Positions 11,911 through 24,455 of a DNA stretch of 64,000 nt are shown piece after piece. Every line of letters begins with the position of its first letter. Position 1 is the stretch's first letter. A program made the position numbers and the translations under genes. The notes under the pieces are model-generated. The model was not told the origin of the DNA and ran no database searches. It worked only from the letters and a program-made list of their open reading frames with translations. The stretch lies in the NCBI GenBank assembly GCA_963930775.1, contig OZ005690.1, positions 13,294,411 to 13,358,410 of the forward strand. The letters run 5' to 3'. This stretch comes from Cliona cf. orientalis. Its lineage: Eukaryota > Porifera > Demospongiae > Clionaida > Clionaidae.

Positions 11911-12162
11911 GTATCCTTATTGATTGCTCCTTCAATTACATTAGTAGACCATGGTGTGTATGAGTGTAGAATGAAGCTAAGTTGTGTAGATATTAAATGT
12001 GTTTACATAACTATGAAACAACTCAGAAAAAAAAAAAAAGCAATAGCACAAGAAGCAAACAGCTCACCAGGTTGTAGTTTTATATTCGTGTTTCCTTACA
12101 GCAACATTGTTACGGAAACAGCATAACATCAAGCTTGTTTGGTATCAATACCTTAAGCCTTC

Positions 12163-12408
12163 AGGCCCGTAGGCAGGGGATGCACGTGCACCCCCCTTTT
12201 TCAGCCTAATAATTGCATGTCATTTCACAGAAGTACGTTATAGACTGAGGCTGCATGCTATCCCCTCTATCAGCTTGACAAAACCACATTTAGTGCAGCT
12301 AATTAACATCACACCTCAATCAATAAGTAGTTGTGAGTACATTATAGTAATTAAACCATGCATACACATGTGCACCCCCCTTTTAAAAAGTCTGGCTACG
12401 GGCCTGGC
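12163..12408. mobile_element. Short element with CAGGCCCGTAG / CTACGGGCCTG ends
   Basis: Terminal inverted repeats CAGGCCCGTAG and CTACGGGCCTG bound about 246 bp, with GTGCACCCCCCTTTT near both ends. CAGG-type ends suggest a hAT-like non-autonomous element. No clear target duplication was identified. Confidence 0.5.
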
Positions 12409-12656
12409 CTTTCCTGTAAACAGTGTAGCTATAGCTAGGTTATTGCTACTATCAAAGCGTTGTTTTCAAGGAGAAGGTGGGTGATGGGGTAGTCTCATTC
12501 ACAGACCCCACCAAGCAAATGTGTATGTGGTCATAGGGTATTTTTGCCTGTTGACGACCAATTCCAACGTTGCATGTGGTTGAACATGACTATGATTAGT
12601 GCTATTGTACAGCAACATGTACACTAGTGTACTGTGTTAACTTATAGTGGGGGCGT

Positions 12657-12724
12657 GAACACATCCATAGATAGTAGAATGGTAAAGGTATACTATAACC
12701 TTTCTACTAATCTATCTATGATAC
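12657..12724. repeat. Imperfect hairpin
   Basis: CATAGATAGTAGAATGGTAA and its imperfect complement ending CTAATCTATCTATG flank an ATACT centre. Confidence 0.45.
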
Positions 12725-12904
12725 ATCCTATGCAAGTACATGAAGGGGGGGCATGAGATTAGGTATCCCTAGAGTCAACATGCAGTGATACACTGGGACC
12801 AGAAGAAGACTACTACATAGTCATGTAATAAACTGTCACACTACCTATAGTATCTTAATGCCTTTAGGAAAATTTGATATTCATGATACTTTTTACATCT
12901 CAGT

Positions 12905-13210
12905 ATGCTGAAATACTTCAGAATTGGAATCAGACTTTGTGTTGCTAGATCAGAACCTGATTGTTTACAGTTGCATGCACACCTGGCCATAATACTATAA
13001 TTACCCTAATACTAAATCACATTTCAGTCATGCAACACAAAGTCTAATTCCTAAAACACATTCCAGTCTTGCAACACAAAGTCTCATTCCCATGCATATT
13101 AGTAAACAGTTTCATAAAGGATATTCATGTTGCAACACAAAGTCCCATCCATTATCACATGTGGGGCTGACCCCTTATCCTAGTACACTTCCCATAATAC
13201 CATACTATGC
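12905..13210. repeat. Dispersed repeat, CAACACAAAGTC family
   Basis: Same internal repeat as at 5250-5590, including CAGACTTTGTGTTGCTAGAT at the left end and CCATAATACCATACTATGCA to the right. Confidence 0.6.
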
Positions 13211-13283
13211 AGTACAAGGAAGGTATTGTGCATTGTCTATTATGAGCCATGTGTGTTCCTTAAATAGCATTAGATCATAGCTG

Positions 13284-13580
13284 TAACAAATACTGCGATT
13301 TGATTGGCTACTGACAGGTATCTATATCTCATAGTCACCTACAAGCTTCTCATAGTCACCTACAAGATTTTCATAGTCATGCACCTACAAGTTTTGCCCT
13401 CTGGCTCTTAGCAATACAAAACTATATGATCTAAACTTGTTAGACACTGTTCAGTCGGTTTCTATGTGATTTAGAAGACCTCAGGGCTCTCATAGAACCC
13501 TCGCTTCGCTCAGGATTCTATACAGAGTCCTTCGGTCTTCTAAATCACATAGAAACCTCCTAAACAGTGTCTAACTAATA
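13284..13580. mobile_element. MITE copy 4 with flanking module
   Basis: Core 13439-13575, GTTAGACACTGTTCAGTCGG to CAGTGTCTAAC. The left flank has GTAACAAATACTGCGATTTG and three repeats of CATAGTCACCTACAAG, corresponding to the flank of copy 1. Confidence 0.7.
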
Positions 13581-13789
13581 TATATTATTATTGTGCATGT
13601 ATATTAGACATGCATTCATATGACTACAATGCCCTAAGGAGCCTAATTAAGCAAGCTTCAAATTAGCAAACTTTAATTAAATTATGCTATCTAGAGGACA
13701 AGCCTAGCTCAGTTATTTGTGTATAACTAGAACTAGGCACAGATTTCCAAGGCAAGCTAGTATTAAGCTCATTCTTTAAATTTGTATAG

Positions 13790-14416
13790 GTGCACACATC
13801 CATAATACTGTCTCCACTGGGAATGGTGTCAGTCTGTCCTGGCTGACAAGTTCTGTTGACCTGCGAGAGAATGTCTGGCTCTATCTTGTACTGGATAGTT
13901 TCCAGTCCTCCTCTGGGCACTCCTCGTGAAATAATTGTCACAAGTCAAGGAATTTTACTATCATCAGAATTTAGAATTGGGTTCACAGAGTTTAATGTCT
14001 CCTGTACATCTGACAGCCCTTTGATTAGTCAGCTGCTGATTAGCAATGTGACTGCTGAGATAAATGGATCAAGAGTGTATTGTTCTGAGGACGGAAATGA
14101 AAAAAAAATTCACCAATGAGCATAATTAACGAAGGTATGATCATAGTCTAATTGATTATAGTTATGAACTGAGGCGTGGATCAGGGTTCAAATCCCGGTT
14201 TGGTTCTGAATTTTTTTCTCTTCTTTTCACTTCTCAATCGCCTGTTTAGAGCATCTGCCAAATCAGAACAATCCACACCGGCATAATGAAGGAACTCAAC
14301 AATTACAACCTCAAACCCCGGCCCCAGGACCACTATACGAGGAATTATACCAGAACATCAGGACCTGGTTGAACTGAAAGAGAATATGTTGCCTATATGG
14401 ACCAATTGTGAAATAA
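13790..14416 (+). pseudogene. Pseudogene C: Ig exon joined to a tail remnant
   Basis: The acceptor and Ig exon begin as in other copies, but the conserved CPGGQ is read as CPG-stop-Q because GGAGGA has become GGCTGA. The second cysteine region (VYCSEDGNE) is followed by an A-run that shifts the frame. Sequence then jumps through a B-box-like repeat to a tail remnant (about 14323-14416) with PGPLYEEL recognisable. The remnant has lost the QQRS segment and has two 2-base insertions around the ITIM. FN3, both CCPs and the membrane segment are absent. It is clearly non-functional. Its intron repeat matches gene A, its closest relative here. Confidence 0.85.
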
Positions 14417-14439
14417 TCCATGTACAATATTAGACAGAC

Positions 14440-14520
14440 TTAGCCTTGTCCCCAGGCTCCCGTCATGTTCTCCGCGTGCAACATTGAGAACATGACGGGA
14501 GCCTGGAGACGAGGCTAGGA
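14440..14520. repeat. Inverted repeat, ~30-bp arms
   Basis: CCAGGCTCCCGTCATGTTCTC and GAGAACATGACGGGAGCCTGG flank a 13-base loop, and matching CCTTGTC / GACGAGG extend the arms. A similar but weaker GACTCCAGGCTCCCC block lies in an intron of gene I near 55232. Confidence 0.7.
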
Positions 14521-14959
14521 CAGACTCATGCTTTATAGTAAATTCTATTGGAAGTACTCACAAACTAATAATTATATTATATAGAACGTATAAGGATATA
14601 TGAGGCCATGAGCGCTGGGTGGAGAAATGGCTCCGTTGATTAAGATGGCAAAGATCGAGCCTATTACATCCCATTTCTTTAATGCATCTCTAATTGACTG
14701 TACATGCATGCATCCAAGTACATATACCAGGTACATATCCCAAACACATTAACTGCAGCTATGCAATGGAATTCTATTCTGTTTCAATAACAGCTGATTT
14801 CTGGTCATGAGTCACGAGTCTGTTGTGTACATTCAACTCTGGTCATCTGAATCACCGCTTAGTAGAGTAGTAAATTGCATGTACTGGTATATATAGCTAT
14901 CGATCAGCCTGATCTACTGTTTATTAGTGTCATCAAGTCGACAGCTTATTTATACAGAT
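14520..14959. other. Conserved intergenic spacer upstream of D
   Basis: Related to the A/B spacer (GAGCCTATTACATCCCATTT) and, inverted, to 60420-61010. It ends at the gene D signal exon and should contain its promoter. Confidence 0.5.
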
Positions 14960-17073
14960 ATGCACCAATTTATGTGTTTAGCTTTCCAAGCAGTTCTCAC
15001 CACTTGTGCTTCACTCTTCTGTTGCTGTGGAGGTAGTAACCATGACTTTTAGCCTGGGGACTAGACTACTGTTGCACTGTGCATCCCTTGAATTGGCAGC
15101 CCAATAATAGACCTACCTCTCTAAGAGGTCTATAAGTGAACTAAGAGGTCTCTAAGTAAGTGGAATAAATAATGGACCTCCAATTGACCAATCAGATTGC
15201 TATAACTCTATTCTAATAATAAATTAAGCTATCCATAGTAACGTAAGAACATAGAGGCATGGTTGAAGGTTTTCCTATAGCTATAATATTTATTTTTAAT
15301 ACCTAAATTTAAATTTTAGCTACATCCATATCACTATCTCCACTGGGAATGGTGTCAGTTTGTCCTGGAGGGCAAGTTCTGTTGACTTGTGAGAGAATGT
15401 CTGGCCCTTTCTTGTACTGGAATGTTTCTGTTCCTCGTCTGGCTATGAATCGTGAAATTATTATCTCAAGTGTAGGAGTTATCAGTGCAACATATTTAAA
15501 TTTTGGCACATTACTTTCTACAGCATTTAATATCACACGTACATCTGTTAGCCCATTGATTAGCCAGATGGTGGTTAATAATGTGACCACTGCAATAAAT
15601 GGATCAACCATCTACTGTTCAAATAATGGTGATGAAAATGGAGCACCAATGGCAATGATTAATGTCATCAATGAAGGTATATTGAATGATACATGTGTTG
15701 TTTGAAATTAATAATTAAATCTGTTCATGATTCTTGTGAAGTACAGAATCTGATAATCCTCTCAATGTCAACTTAATGAATCACTTCTTGAGGAACAGTG
15801 TCGCAGTCACACTTCAATGGCCTCGAGAGGCTGGAGCAGTTTACCACGTCAATGTTATGCCAGAAATACCTCACACTGAGCTTACCAATACGATGCATGA
15901 CCACGTTTTGATAAATCTAACTATTTCTTATAACACTCAGTACAATATATCCATCATATCAAGGCTCTGTAGTGTCACTACGACTAAGGTGTTACAATTT
16001 AATTATGGTAATGAGCCATAATATTATTATCCATGATGAATCATGGATATTATTATACTCATTATCCACATACTCCAGTTACCTGTGATCTACCATTGCA
16101 ACTGTTAGAGCGACCTGTTATTGTGGTCAGTGGATCTCAGGATAGCCCTCCAATAGAGGGACAGTTCATCACATACACATGCCCTCCTGGATTTATACTG
16201 ACTGGCCCAAATGCATTGGAATGTACTGGGAATGGAAGATGGGAACCAGACCCTGGACAAGTGGACTGCATAGGTAATAATACCAGTAATTAAATCCATG
16301 GCAATGGACATAATATTAATGCAGCTGACTGTGGAGTACCACAATTGGACAGAAATGTCACCTTAAACTACATTTCTACACTGGAAGGTTCTATTTTAAC
16401 ACTAACCTGTGAAGATGATACTTCCGCTGATGGACAGATTCTCAGACTGAATGTGACATGTCACAGCAGTGGAAATTGGATTCCTGATCCAGCTCAATTT
16501 ACCTGTTCACCACCTACAACTGTACCACCAGGTACAGAAATATTGATCCATTCAACTCCACATTCTTCAGGTAGCAAAAAATATTTATTGCACTACCTAC
16601 TAATACCTATACCTAGATCAACCAAAAACTCTGAAACACTCAGTATCACATGCACTGTAATTTCTTAGAATCTAATAAATATTGTGCACCGCAGAAATCT
16701 TTGTAGTTTATGGCACTGTAGTAATAATATAATAATTGAGGATATTATAGTACATAATATTTATACGGCATAAATTTTCTCAAATGCAGACTCTGCTAAT
16801 TTGATAGTAGCTGTATTCTCATCGACTATAGTTATCGTGAGTGCAGTCTGCTCAATAGTGTTCCTTTCCATTGGATATGCCTGTGGCTGGTTTAGACATA
16901 AGTACAAGCAATCACGTACAAGCAAAGCAGAAGATGGGAAGAGCAATGAAGGATCTCAACTGCCACCAACTCCAGGACCACTATACGAAGAATTACAGCA
17001 GAGATCTACACCAGAATATCAGGACCTGGTTGAACTGAAAGAGAATGTTGCCTATGGACCAATTGTAAAGTAA
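14960..17073 (+). CDS. Receptor D: Ig, FN3, CCP, CCP, TM, ITIM tail (intact)
   Basis: Exons: signal 14960-15032, Ig 15320-15676, FN3 15747-16007, CCP1 16079-16273, CCP2 16325-16531, TM/tail 16790-17073; 458 residues. This is the cleanest member of the family: all splice sites are GT/AG, all boundaries phase 1, and no lesion is seen. The signal peptide starts MHQFMCLAF and has a Leu/Cys-rich core. The Ig exon has LLTC, LYWNV and TIYCSNNG; the stretch between the Trp and FNITR differs strongly from A and B. CCP1 (GQFITYTCPPGF, WEPDPG) and CCP2 (GNWIPDP) each keep four cysteines. The TM is followed by GYACGWFRHK and a tail with PPTPGPLYEEL and VAYGPI. It probably acts at the plasma membrane, recruiting SH2-domain phosphatases or adaptors once phosphorylated; that role is inferred from the ITIM consensus only. 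Confidence 0.9.
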
Positions 17074-17329
17074 TCCATGGCCTTGCAGGGATTGACTGAA
17101 CAGATGTAAAATTACTTATTTAATAATCCATGCCATGCCCAGGTTGAGTGGACAAAATTAATGTAAACTTCTTTGTTTATTATTGTGATTTATGACTCAT
17201 GTAGATAATAATACTATATTGTGCATAGGATTTAGCTATGACCTAGAGCTTGAATAAATTCAAGTGGCATCCATGATTCACTTGTTCTACCAGGTCATTG
17301 TTTAATACTGGTACTTGCTTGCATGACAT

Positions 17330-17680
17330 TAAAAATTGAAGGTAATGGTCGTAAATGGTCCGGGTGCCCAAGGTGAAGATTCGAGGACATGGTAAGCTTG
17401 CCACCGCCGCGCCCATGTAGCCGCTTAATGCCGTACCATATGCCTCTCCCATGCATGATAACAGCCTCGACAACTTGCTCAGATGTGGTAATGGTCGCAC
17501 GTGTACTAAGTGCTAATGGCCACCGAACTCCTTGCCCGTGCAGTTCGCACTCTCTCTTACGTTACGTACGGGCAAGGAGTTTCCCGGTTGAGTAATTAAA
17601 ATCTGCCACGTGCATGTGGTTTGTAATTAGACTGGCCAATTGACGTGACGACCAATTCCAACACTGCATATGGAGCAACT
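17330..17680. repeat. Dispersed repeat, GACGACCAATTCCAACACTG family, longer copy
   Basis: Starts near GGTAATGGTCGTAAATGG and includes GCACGTGTACTAAGTGCTAA, an inverted pair CTCCTTGCCCGT / ACGGGCAAGGAG, CCACGTGCATGTGGTTTGTA and GACGACCAATTCCAACACTG. TAATGGTCGT and ACGACCAATT may be the two ends. Confidence 0.6.
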
Positions 17681-19189
17681 ACCTCTTGATCACTCCTTCA
17701 AATTCTTACAGCAACACCAGCAAAGTTATACAGAATGTTACATAATAATATTATTATGCTTATGGTGGATTATTCTCAGGTGTAGATATAGATTCTAGAG
17801 GATCTAGATATCTCTCTAGTACAGTATTAATTTTATGCTGTGTCTACAGTGCCGGTACTGGCACCGCAATTTAAGCGTTATAGTGCCGGTAAGTCCATAT
17901 AAAATGCTGTACTCTTACGTAGCCCTAGTCCCCACCCCCTCCTGCATATGGCAATATAAATTTGTACATAAATTTGCCAGCACTCTAGACACTGGGTTAA
18001 TTTTAATTCTTGCATACCAACACTGGCTGAATAATTCTGATCTATTTGCACAATTATGCCACTGTCTGGATCATAACAGTTACTCTGATAACTACATACT
18101 GTAATGAAGGGCAGGATGAGGATTGATATTAAAGGCAAAGTGAAATAGTCACAGGCATTCACATCATTCTATATTATGCTACATATCAGATATATCAATA
18201 GGAACTTTCATGAAGTATAAGCTTTAAGATGGTGCATGTGATAATTATTTGTGTTTTACAGCTGTCAGTGCTGCCTGAAATTTATTTATTATTGAGCTTG
18301 AAAATGGCCTAATTAGCATAGTATGTAAATGAAGCATATTAGCTGCTGTTTATTCTCATAAGATTTGCCTGGATTTTCTTCTCAAATCTTGAGATTTCAA
18401 CACTGAGCTAGCTGTGACTATAATATACAGTGGCGCATGGACCATTCGATCAAATTTGAAAAGATCACAGTATATTGTTTACAGTGCACTCTATCCTGAT
18501 TATAGGCAAACTGTAGTCCGTGCCAGGATAATATTATGATCAGTGCTTCTCCCAAAGGAATTCCGTGTTATTGTACAGCCTCCATTAAGGCAACCACAGG
18601 CTTGCTTAGTAATTGAAAGACATTTGGGATAGTTCCTGATAAGAGCTGATTTGGGATTGCATGCATGGATAATATTATGGGTTGTAGAAGATAAACTTAC
18701 TCGACTATCTGACAGAGTAATCAACCTTTCTATGATATCTGATAGTATGATATTACTATGCAAATAATAAACGTCAACACACACTATAACAAACAATCTG
18801 GGTATTATTAGTGATTTTACATGTAGATCTGAGCCAACTGCAATAATTTATTATAATATTACTCTGCTCTCTGAACCTACAATGTCAGTCAAAATATTGC
18901 ATGTACACAATGTTTTTTTATGTGGGGCATGAGTTATGAATTTAATATGGATACTAATAATAGAGTACTGTTCGTGTGCGTACATACATAATCTTATACT
19001 GCATGCATGTAGGTACAACAAGAGAGACTGCTGTATACAGCCATGCACAAACTTGAATTCACAGTATATTATATTTTTCGATATTGATGAATGAAAACTG
19101 ACCTTTGCTATAAACATAATATTATTGTTTCCCTTTTTCACCGCAAAAAGGTAATCACCACATAGTATTGTTATTCTAGGCTAGCTAGC
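17681..19189. other. Intergenic, nothing recognised
   Basis: Short open frames occur on both strands, but none has family homology, a signal peptide or good splice sites. Confidence 0.35.
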
Positions 19190-19790
19190 ATGTGCACCTC
19201 GTATAATATAATAACACTGACCTGTGAAAATGAGATGTCTCTTAATTCCACTACTGAAACAACCCTCAGCGTGACATGTGATAGCAATGGAAGTTGGATT
19301 CCCAATCCAGCTGATTTCATTCAGTCTTGTTCACCATTCAGTACAACTGTATCACCAACAACAGGTACTACCGTGTTTAATTTATGCTAATAGAATGCAA
19401 GCTAAAGAATAACTACGACTTAAACTTGCACGGTAAAGGTCGTCACGTGCTCCATTAAGATACGCTATGAAAAATCCTAGAACATGAATTTTCTTGCACT
19501 AATTAGATCATAATACTATGTTTTATTAGCATAAACACGGTAATTAACTTTAAAGGTGGGCTGTAAACACTTACAATAAAATGTCATTTAATTTATAGTG
19601 GTCTATTAATGAGTAGTCGAAAGTATCTGATAAAATTCTATGGTCAATTCTTTTTATTGAAGGAAGATATTGTTCATTTCCTCAGATGCAGGAACCTTGA
19701 CAGTCTTGTTTTGGACACCAGTTTCATCAGTTCTAATTGCTATATGTATTGTAAGCTCAGCAGTGTTCCTTTCCATAATAATTCTCTACA
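19190..19790 (+). pseudogene. Relic E: partial CCP2 and TM exons
   Basis: 19200-19364 encodes the second half of a CCP2 exon of the J/K subtype (LTCENEMSLNSTTE, SNGSWIPNPADF, CSPFSTTVSP), ending at a GGTACT donor. The first third of the domain, with its first cysteine, is missing. After an AG at 19684-19685, the region 19686-19790 encodes the matching membrane segment (LFWTPVSSVLIA, SSAVFLS), then diverges before the cytoplasmic tyrosines. The tail is replaced by unrelated DNA containing the small inverted repeat TGGGTGCACCGG / CTGGTGCACCCA. No other exons were found. Confidence 0.75.
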
Positions 19791-20642
19791 CTGGTGTAGG
19801 AAGCATGGGTGCACCGGATGCTGGTGCACCCATGAAATTTCTGAGTGGAACACACACTAAGTCACACTTTGCTGTGAATTGTTTTCTTGTTATCGATTTA
19901 GTGTACATGCACATAGGCAGAGCATCCGTTTACCAAATCATCTTCCTACGCAAAGGCTTATGTTCATTTGAGCTCATAGAAAACAGCTCATCTACGTATA
20001 TATAAACACCCTATACCTGCACTAATGATGTAACAGTTGTGTGAGTTATGCACAATGTTGACTAAAAACTAACTATAATGCGCCTGCATGTTAAAAAGCC
20101 TCATGATCATTTGTGATTTTCTTAACACTGTATAGTTACTGTATTGAATTAAAATTTAATACGCAATACTATCGTTATTATAGTGACTTTTTGGTGCGAT
20201 TGTTGTTGTTTATGATTCTCTTATCATAAATAAACAGATATTAACAAATAATAGTAATTCACTTAGTATGAACTTGAATCGATAAGCATCTGCTGCATGT
20301 ATTAAAAATTAGATAATCTTGACAATTATACCTTGACAATGTATAATCATCTGTATAATAATAATAGTATTATATTACTTGCAGGCAAAGTGTACGTGTA
20401 ATCATGTATAAGCTAGGCTGCATAATAGTATTATTATGAATATTATTATTTCCTGTTTTTTCTGACATGACCTTGGGAAAACTATAGTACCTGTACACTC
20501 TGCTGATTGAAGTATCTCTGACCTAGCTACTACAGTGAAGTGTACTGGCAAATGGAATCCTTTGCATAGAGTATGAAGCTCATTCGTTTATGTGATAATC
20601 ACCAACAGTAGTCTGCAGCAGCATTATTGCCAGATATCAGAA
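19791..20642. other. Upstream region of gene F, nothing recognised
   Basis: Very AT-rich. It presumably includes the promoter of F. Confidence 0.3.
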
Positions 20643-22789
20643 ATGAATTACCGACTTCGAAGTTTAATGTTTCAAGTAGTCCTTGTCAGTGCTTTATGCT
20701 TGTACTACTGTGAAGGTATATTATAAGCTCCATGCCATGGCATTTATTGTAGGCAATAATATCATGAATATATACTAATTATAACTAGCTTAAGTAGCAC
20801 ATTTTGTTAAGCTGCAGAGAATTGTGAGTAGCTACTTAAAAATTTAGTTTTACAATGTTATGATAGGTACATCCATATCACTATCACCAATGGGAATGGT
20901 ATCTGTTTGCCCTGGAGGACAAGTTCTGCTAACATGTGGTATAAACACTGGCCCTTTCTTGTTCTGGACAGTTTCTGTTCCTCACCTGGCTATGACCCGT
21001 GACACTGCAGTCGCAAATCAAGGAGCTATCCGTACAACAGATCTACGATTTGATGACTTACATTCTTCTGCATTTACTGTCACACGTACCTCCAGTAGCC
21101 CATTGACTAGCCAGATGATGATTAATGTTACTACTGAAATGAATGGATCAACCATCCACTGTTCTGAAGAAATGATCAATGGCAATGCAAATAGAGTGCC
21201 AATAGTAACAATTAATGTCACCAATAAAGGTATTTGAACAATAGAGAATTATTATTTTTAATTATAATGTTTTATCATGGAAGTACAGATCATCCTCTTA
21301 ATGTTACCTTGATGAATCACTTCTTGAGGAACAGTGTCACAGTCACACTTCAATGGCCTCAAGAGCCTGGAGCAGTTTACCACGTCAGTGTTTCACCAGA
21401 AATATCACACACTAGCCACAATAGTACAATGATAAGCCTAATGATCTCTTATGACATTCAATACAATGTTAGCATTGAATCAAGTCTCTGTGGTGTTACT
21501 ACAACCAGGGTATTAAAATATGGTAGGTATGAAAGAATATTGCATGTATACCTATGCCTCAGGACTAATAATTATTACACGCAGTTACCTGTGATCTACC
21601 AACACAATTGTTAGAGCGCACTGTCATTGTGGATACTGGATCTCAGGAAAATCCTCACATAGAGGGACAGTTCATCACATACACATGTCCACCTGGATTT
21701 GTACTGAATGGCTCAAACGCATCAGTCTGTACTGAGAATGGAGAGTGGGAACCAGACCCTGGAGAATTGGATTGTATAGGTGATAATTAATGCCAAAATT
21801 AATATTATCACTAATCTGACTCGATTTCTGTTGCAGTGAATAATTTATATAAAGTATTCATACACATACGTATACAGCTGACTGTGGAGTACCACTTATA
21901 AACAGCAACGTGAAGCAAAATTATAATTCAACTTTGGAGGATTCTGTTTTAATGCTAACCTGTGAAAATGTGGTGTCTAGTATTGTGCATATGAACACTA
22001 CAGATCAACAGATTCTCAGTGTGACATGTCACAGCAGTGGAAATTGGATTCCTGATCCAACTCAATTTACTTGTACATCATCTACAACTGTACCATCAGG
22101 TATCATAAACTTAATAATGAATGCAAAGTTTTTATGAGCGGCTTATAATAAGGGCTCAGAAGCAAAGTGGGCTAACCCACAATAATAAATGGTCACTTAT
22201 AGCAATCCCCCATGTAGAATCTGCATGCCAGGACATCAAAAGGCTCGTGCATCCAGTTCCATCGAAGACATACTATTGCCTATAGTTAGCACACGCAACC
22301 GAGAAATACCATACAATAACTGATGATTTGTAAGTGTAAATTAAATCTCTCTTGTAGCGATCCTTGCACGTTATGTTATGCATGTTAAATATAATATGAC
22401 AGGCATACATGTCCAATGTATGTTGATGTTGTATGTCCATGAGATTGATAGTATGTATACTATAGCAAAGTAATAATATATTTATATGCATAATTACAGG
22501 TTTTACTTGGAGTACCCTACTAATTATCATACTAATTCTTTCTGGTGTTATTTTAATTATTATTTTACTTGGATTACTGTTAATAATTATCTGTGTGATT
22601 AAAAGAAAGTGTGTGGTCACAAAGACACCAAAGACATCAAAGAATGATCTGCAGAGCCAGGAGCCAATGTACGACGAAGTCAGTGACACACATCTTAAAG
22701 GAATACAGATGGAAGGTAATGCTGCATACAGCCACATGGTACAGACAAGTCAAAACGAACACTTGCCGTTGAAGTCAACAGGTATTTAA
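20643..22789 (+). CDS. Receptor F: Ig, FN3, CCP, CCP, TM, YxxM tail
   Basis: Exons: signal 20643-20715, Ig 20867-21229, FN3 21289-21522, CCP1 21585-21779, CCP2 21878-22099, TM/tail 22500-22789; 458 residues, all internal boundaries phase 1. The ectodomain follows the family plan and its Ig exon is nearly identical to that of gene G (both contain LFWTVSVPHLAMTRDT and SEEMINGNANRVPIVTI). The last exon is unrelated to the ITIM tail: a long Ile/Leu-rich membrane segment, a basic IKRKC stop, then PMYDEV and, 19 residues on, AAYSHM. The latter fits YxxM, the consensus for PI3-kinase p85 SH2 domains. This suggests a positive-signalling partner for the inhibitory-type members. Motifs are seen; signal polarity is inferred. 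Confidence 0.9.
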
Positions 22790-23735
22790 TTAAATAATTA
22801 TAATTATATGTGTGTTCATCAGTACTAAGTCTTAATGGATATAATAATTATTATTAAAGTGTTATTATTTTATGTAATAATAATTTTTGTTGGAACATAT
22901 TATTTGTATCATTACGTATTATTAATTACATAAAAACGCGACAGCAATGCCATATATGGTAAAGGTCGTCATCATAGTGGGTACACAGGTATTGATGCTG
23001 GCGCATCAGTCGCGCGATCCGCGATCGCAGACTATGTTCGTCAGGAGTGGCTCTCGACCTCGATAGCGACAAGTTTCGAAGCTTCAATCATAGACTGAGA
23101 GAAGAACTCGATAGTACACGATCCGGTGGCACGCTACTCATGGTGCGTGCTATATATAGCGCAGGGCTATATGTAATAGTTATATCACGGGCGCGAGGGA
23201 TGTATGGCATTTATTGCACCGAAGCCCGAGGGCCTTGTGCCCGAGGGTTGAGGGCAATAAATGCCATGCATCCCGAGTGCGCGTGATATAACTATTTTAT
23301 ATCCCGTGGGCATAGCTACCATGGATACGCATAGAACACTAGAAAATAAAGAAAAATAGGCTCGTCTCTTACTCGAAACAGACACACAAAGCCGCTCTCC
23401 GAGTGGGGCTCAGCTCGAATGCCAGTCGAACTTCTGATGGTCTCGTGACCAAGGGGTGTGGTCAAATCGACACGACCATCGAAGTGTGACCAAGCATCAT
23501 CGACTTTAGCAGAAGGGTGCAGTAATGGCTAATTTACTAATTAGACTAAATTTGATACATATTTGACTGTCAAATAGTATAATATACTAGTTGATAGCTG
23601 TTGAAATATCGATTATCTAAGAAGCAAACATAGGAATATATCAAGCAGAGAGTATAATTTGTCTAATTTGTATATTTACATTTATGTATTGTATAATATT
23701 GCGTCAAACTTGTCAATTATAATATTATGTAACTG
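22790..23735. other. Repeat-derived spacer with a strong hairpin
   Basis: From about 22970 the DNA is CpG-richer than its surroundings. An inverted repeat at 23173-23296 pairs AATAGTTATATCACGGGCGC and GGCATTTATTGC with their complements around a CCGAAGCCCGAGGGCC core. No gene was seen. Confidence 0.5.
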
Positions 23736-24440
23736 TTTAAATGCCTGGACCCCCCTGCCAAACGTAATTTGTTTAAATGCCTTGACCCCCCTGCCAAAAT
23801 GACGTAATTTGTTTAAACACCACTACCCCCCTGACAGACCGTAGTTTTGTTTAAATGCCTCGATCCCCTGCCAAACGTAATTTGTTTAAACCCCACTACC
23901 CAGTACCCCCTGACAAACTGTAGTTTTGTTTAAATGCCTCGATCCCCCTGCCAAACGTAATTTGTTTAAATGCCTCGACCCCCCTGCCAAACGTAATTTG
24001 TTTAAATGCCTCGACCCCCCTGCAATACGTAATTTGTTTAAACACCACTACCCCCTGACAATCGTAGTTTTGTTTAAATGCCTCGACCCCCCTGCCAAAT
24101 GTAATTTGTTTAAATGCCACTACCCGGTACCCCCTGACAAACCGTAGTTTTGTTTAAATGCCTCGATCCCCCTGCCAAACGTAATTTGTTTAAATGACTC
24201 AACCCCCCTGCCAAACGTAATTTGTTTAAATGACTCGACCCCCCTGCCAAACGTAATTTGTTTAAACACCACTACCCCCTGACAAACCGTAGTTTTGTTT
24301 AAATGCCTCGACCCCCCTGCCAAACGTTATTTGTTTATACACCACTACCCCCTGGCAAACCGTAGTTTTATTTAAATGCCTTGACCCCCCACTGAATGTA
24401 TCATGTATTTAAGGCCTCAACCCCCTTGCCAAATGTAATT
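23735..24440. repeat. Minisatellite, ~34-40 bp unit, about 18 copies
   Basis: Units such as AATTTGTTTAAATGCC plus TCGACCCCCCTGCCAAACGT alternate with a variant having GTAGTTTTGTTTAAA and CACCACTACCCCCTGACAAAC. Open frames across it (about 23926-24147 on plus, 23896-24323 on minus) encode the repeat itself and are not genes. Confidence 0.9.
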
Positions 24441-24455
24441 TGTATAATTGTAATG

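Noticed and set aside
13687..13941. Minus-strand frames antisense to Ig exons (also near 15309-15611, 21018-21224, 31493-31825)
   Set aside because: Shadows of the conserved Ig coding strand.
22273..22737. Long minus-strand frame overlapping the last exon of F
   Set aside because: It is antisense to a well-supported TM/tail exon, and its hydrophobicity mirrors the AT-rich membrane segment.
23896..24323. Repetitive protein-coding frames across the minisatellite on both strands
   Set aside because: Both strands are open simply because the unit length and composition avoid stops. There are no splice sites or signal.
23735..24440. CRISPR-like array
   Set aside because: The units are contiguous, without unique spacers, and the window is animal nuclear DNA. 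It is a minisatellite.
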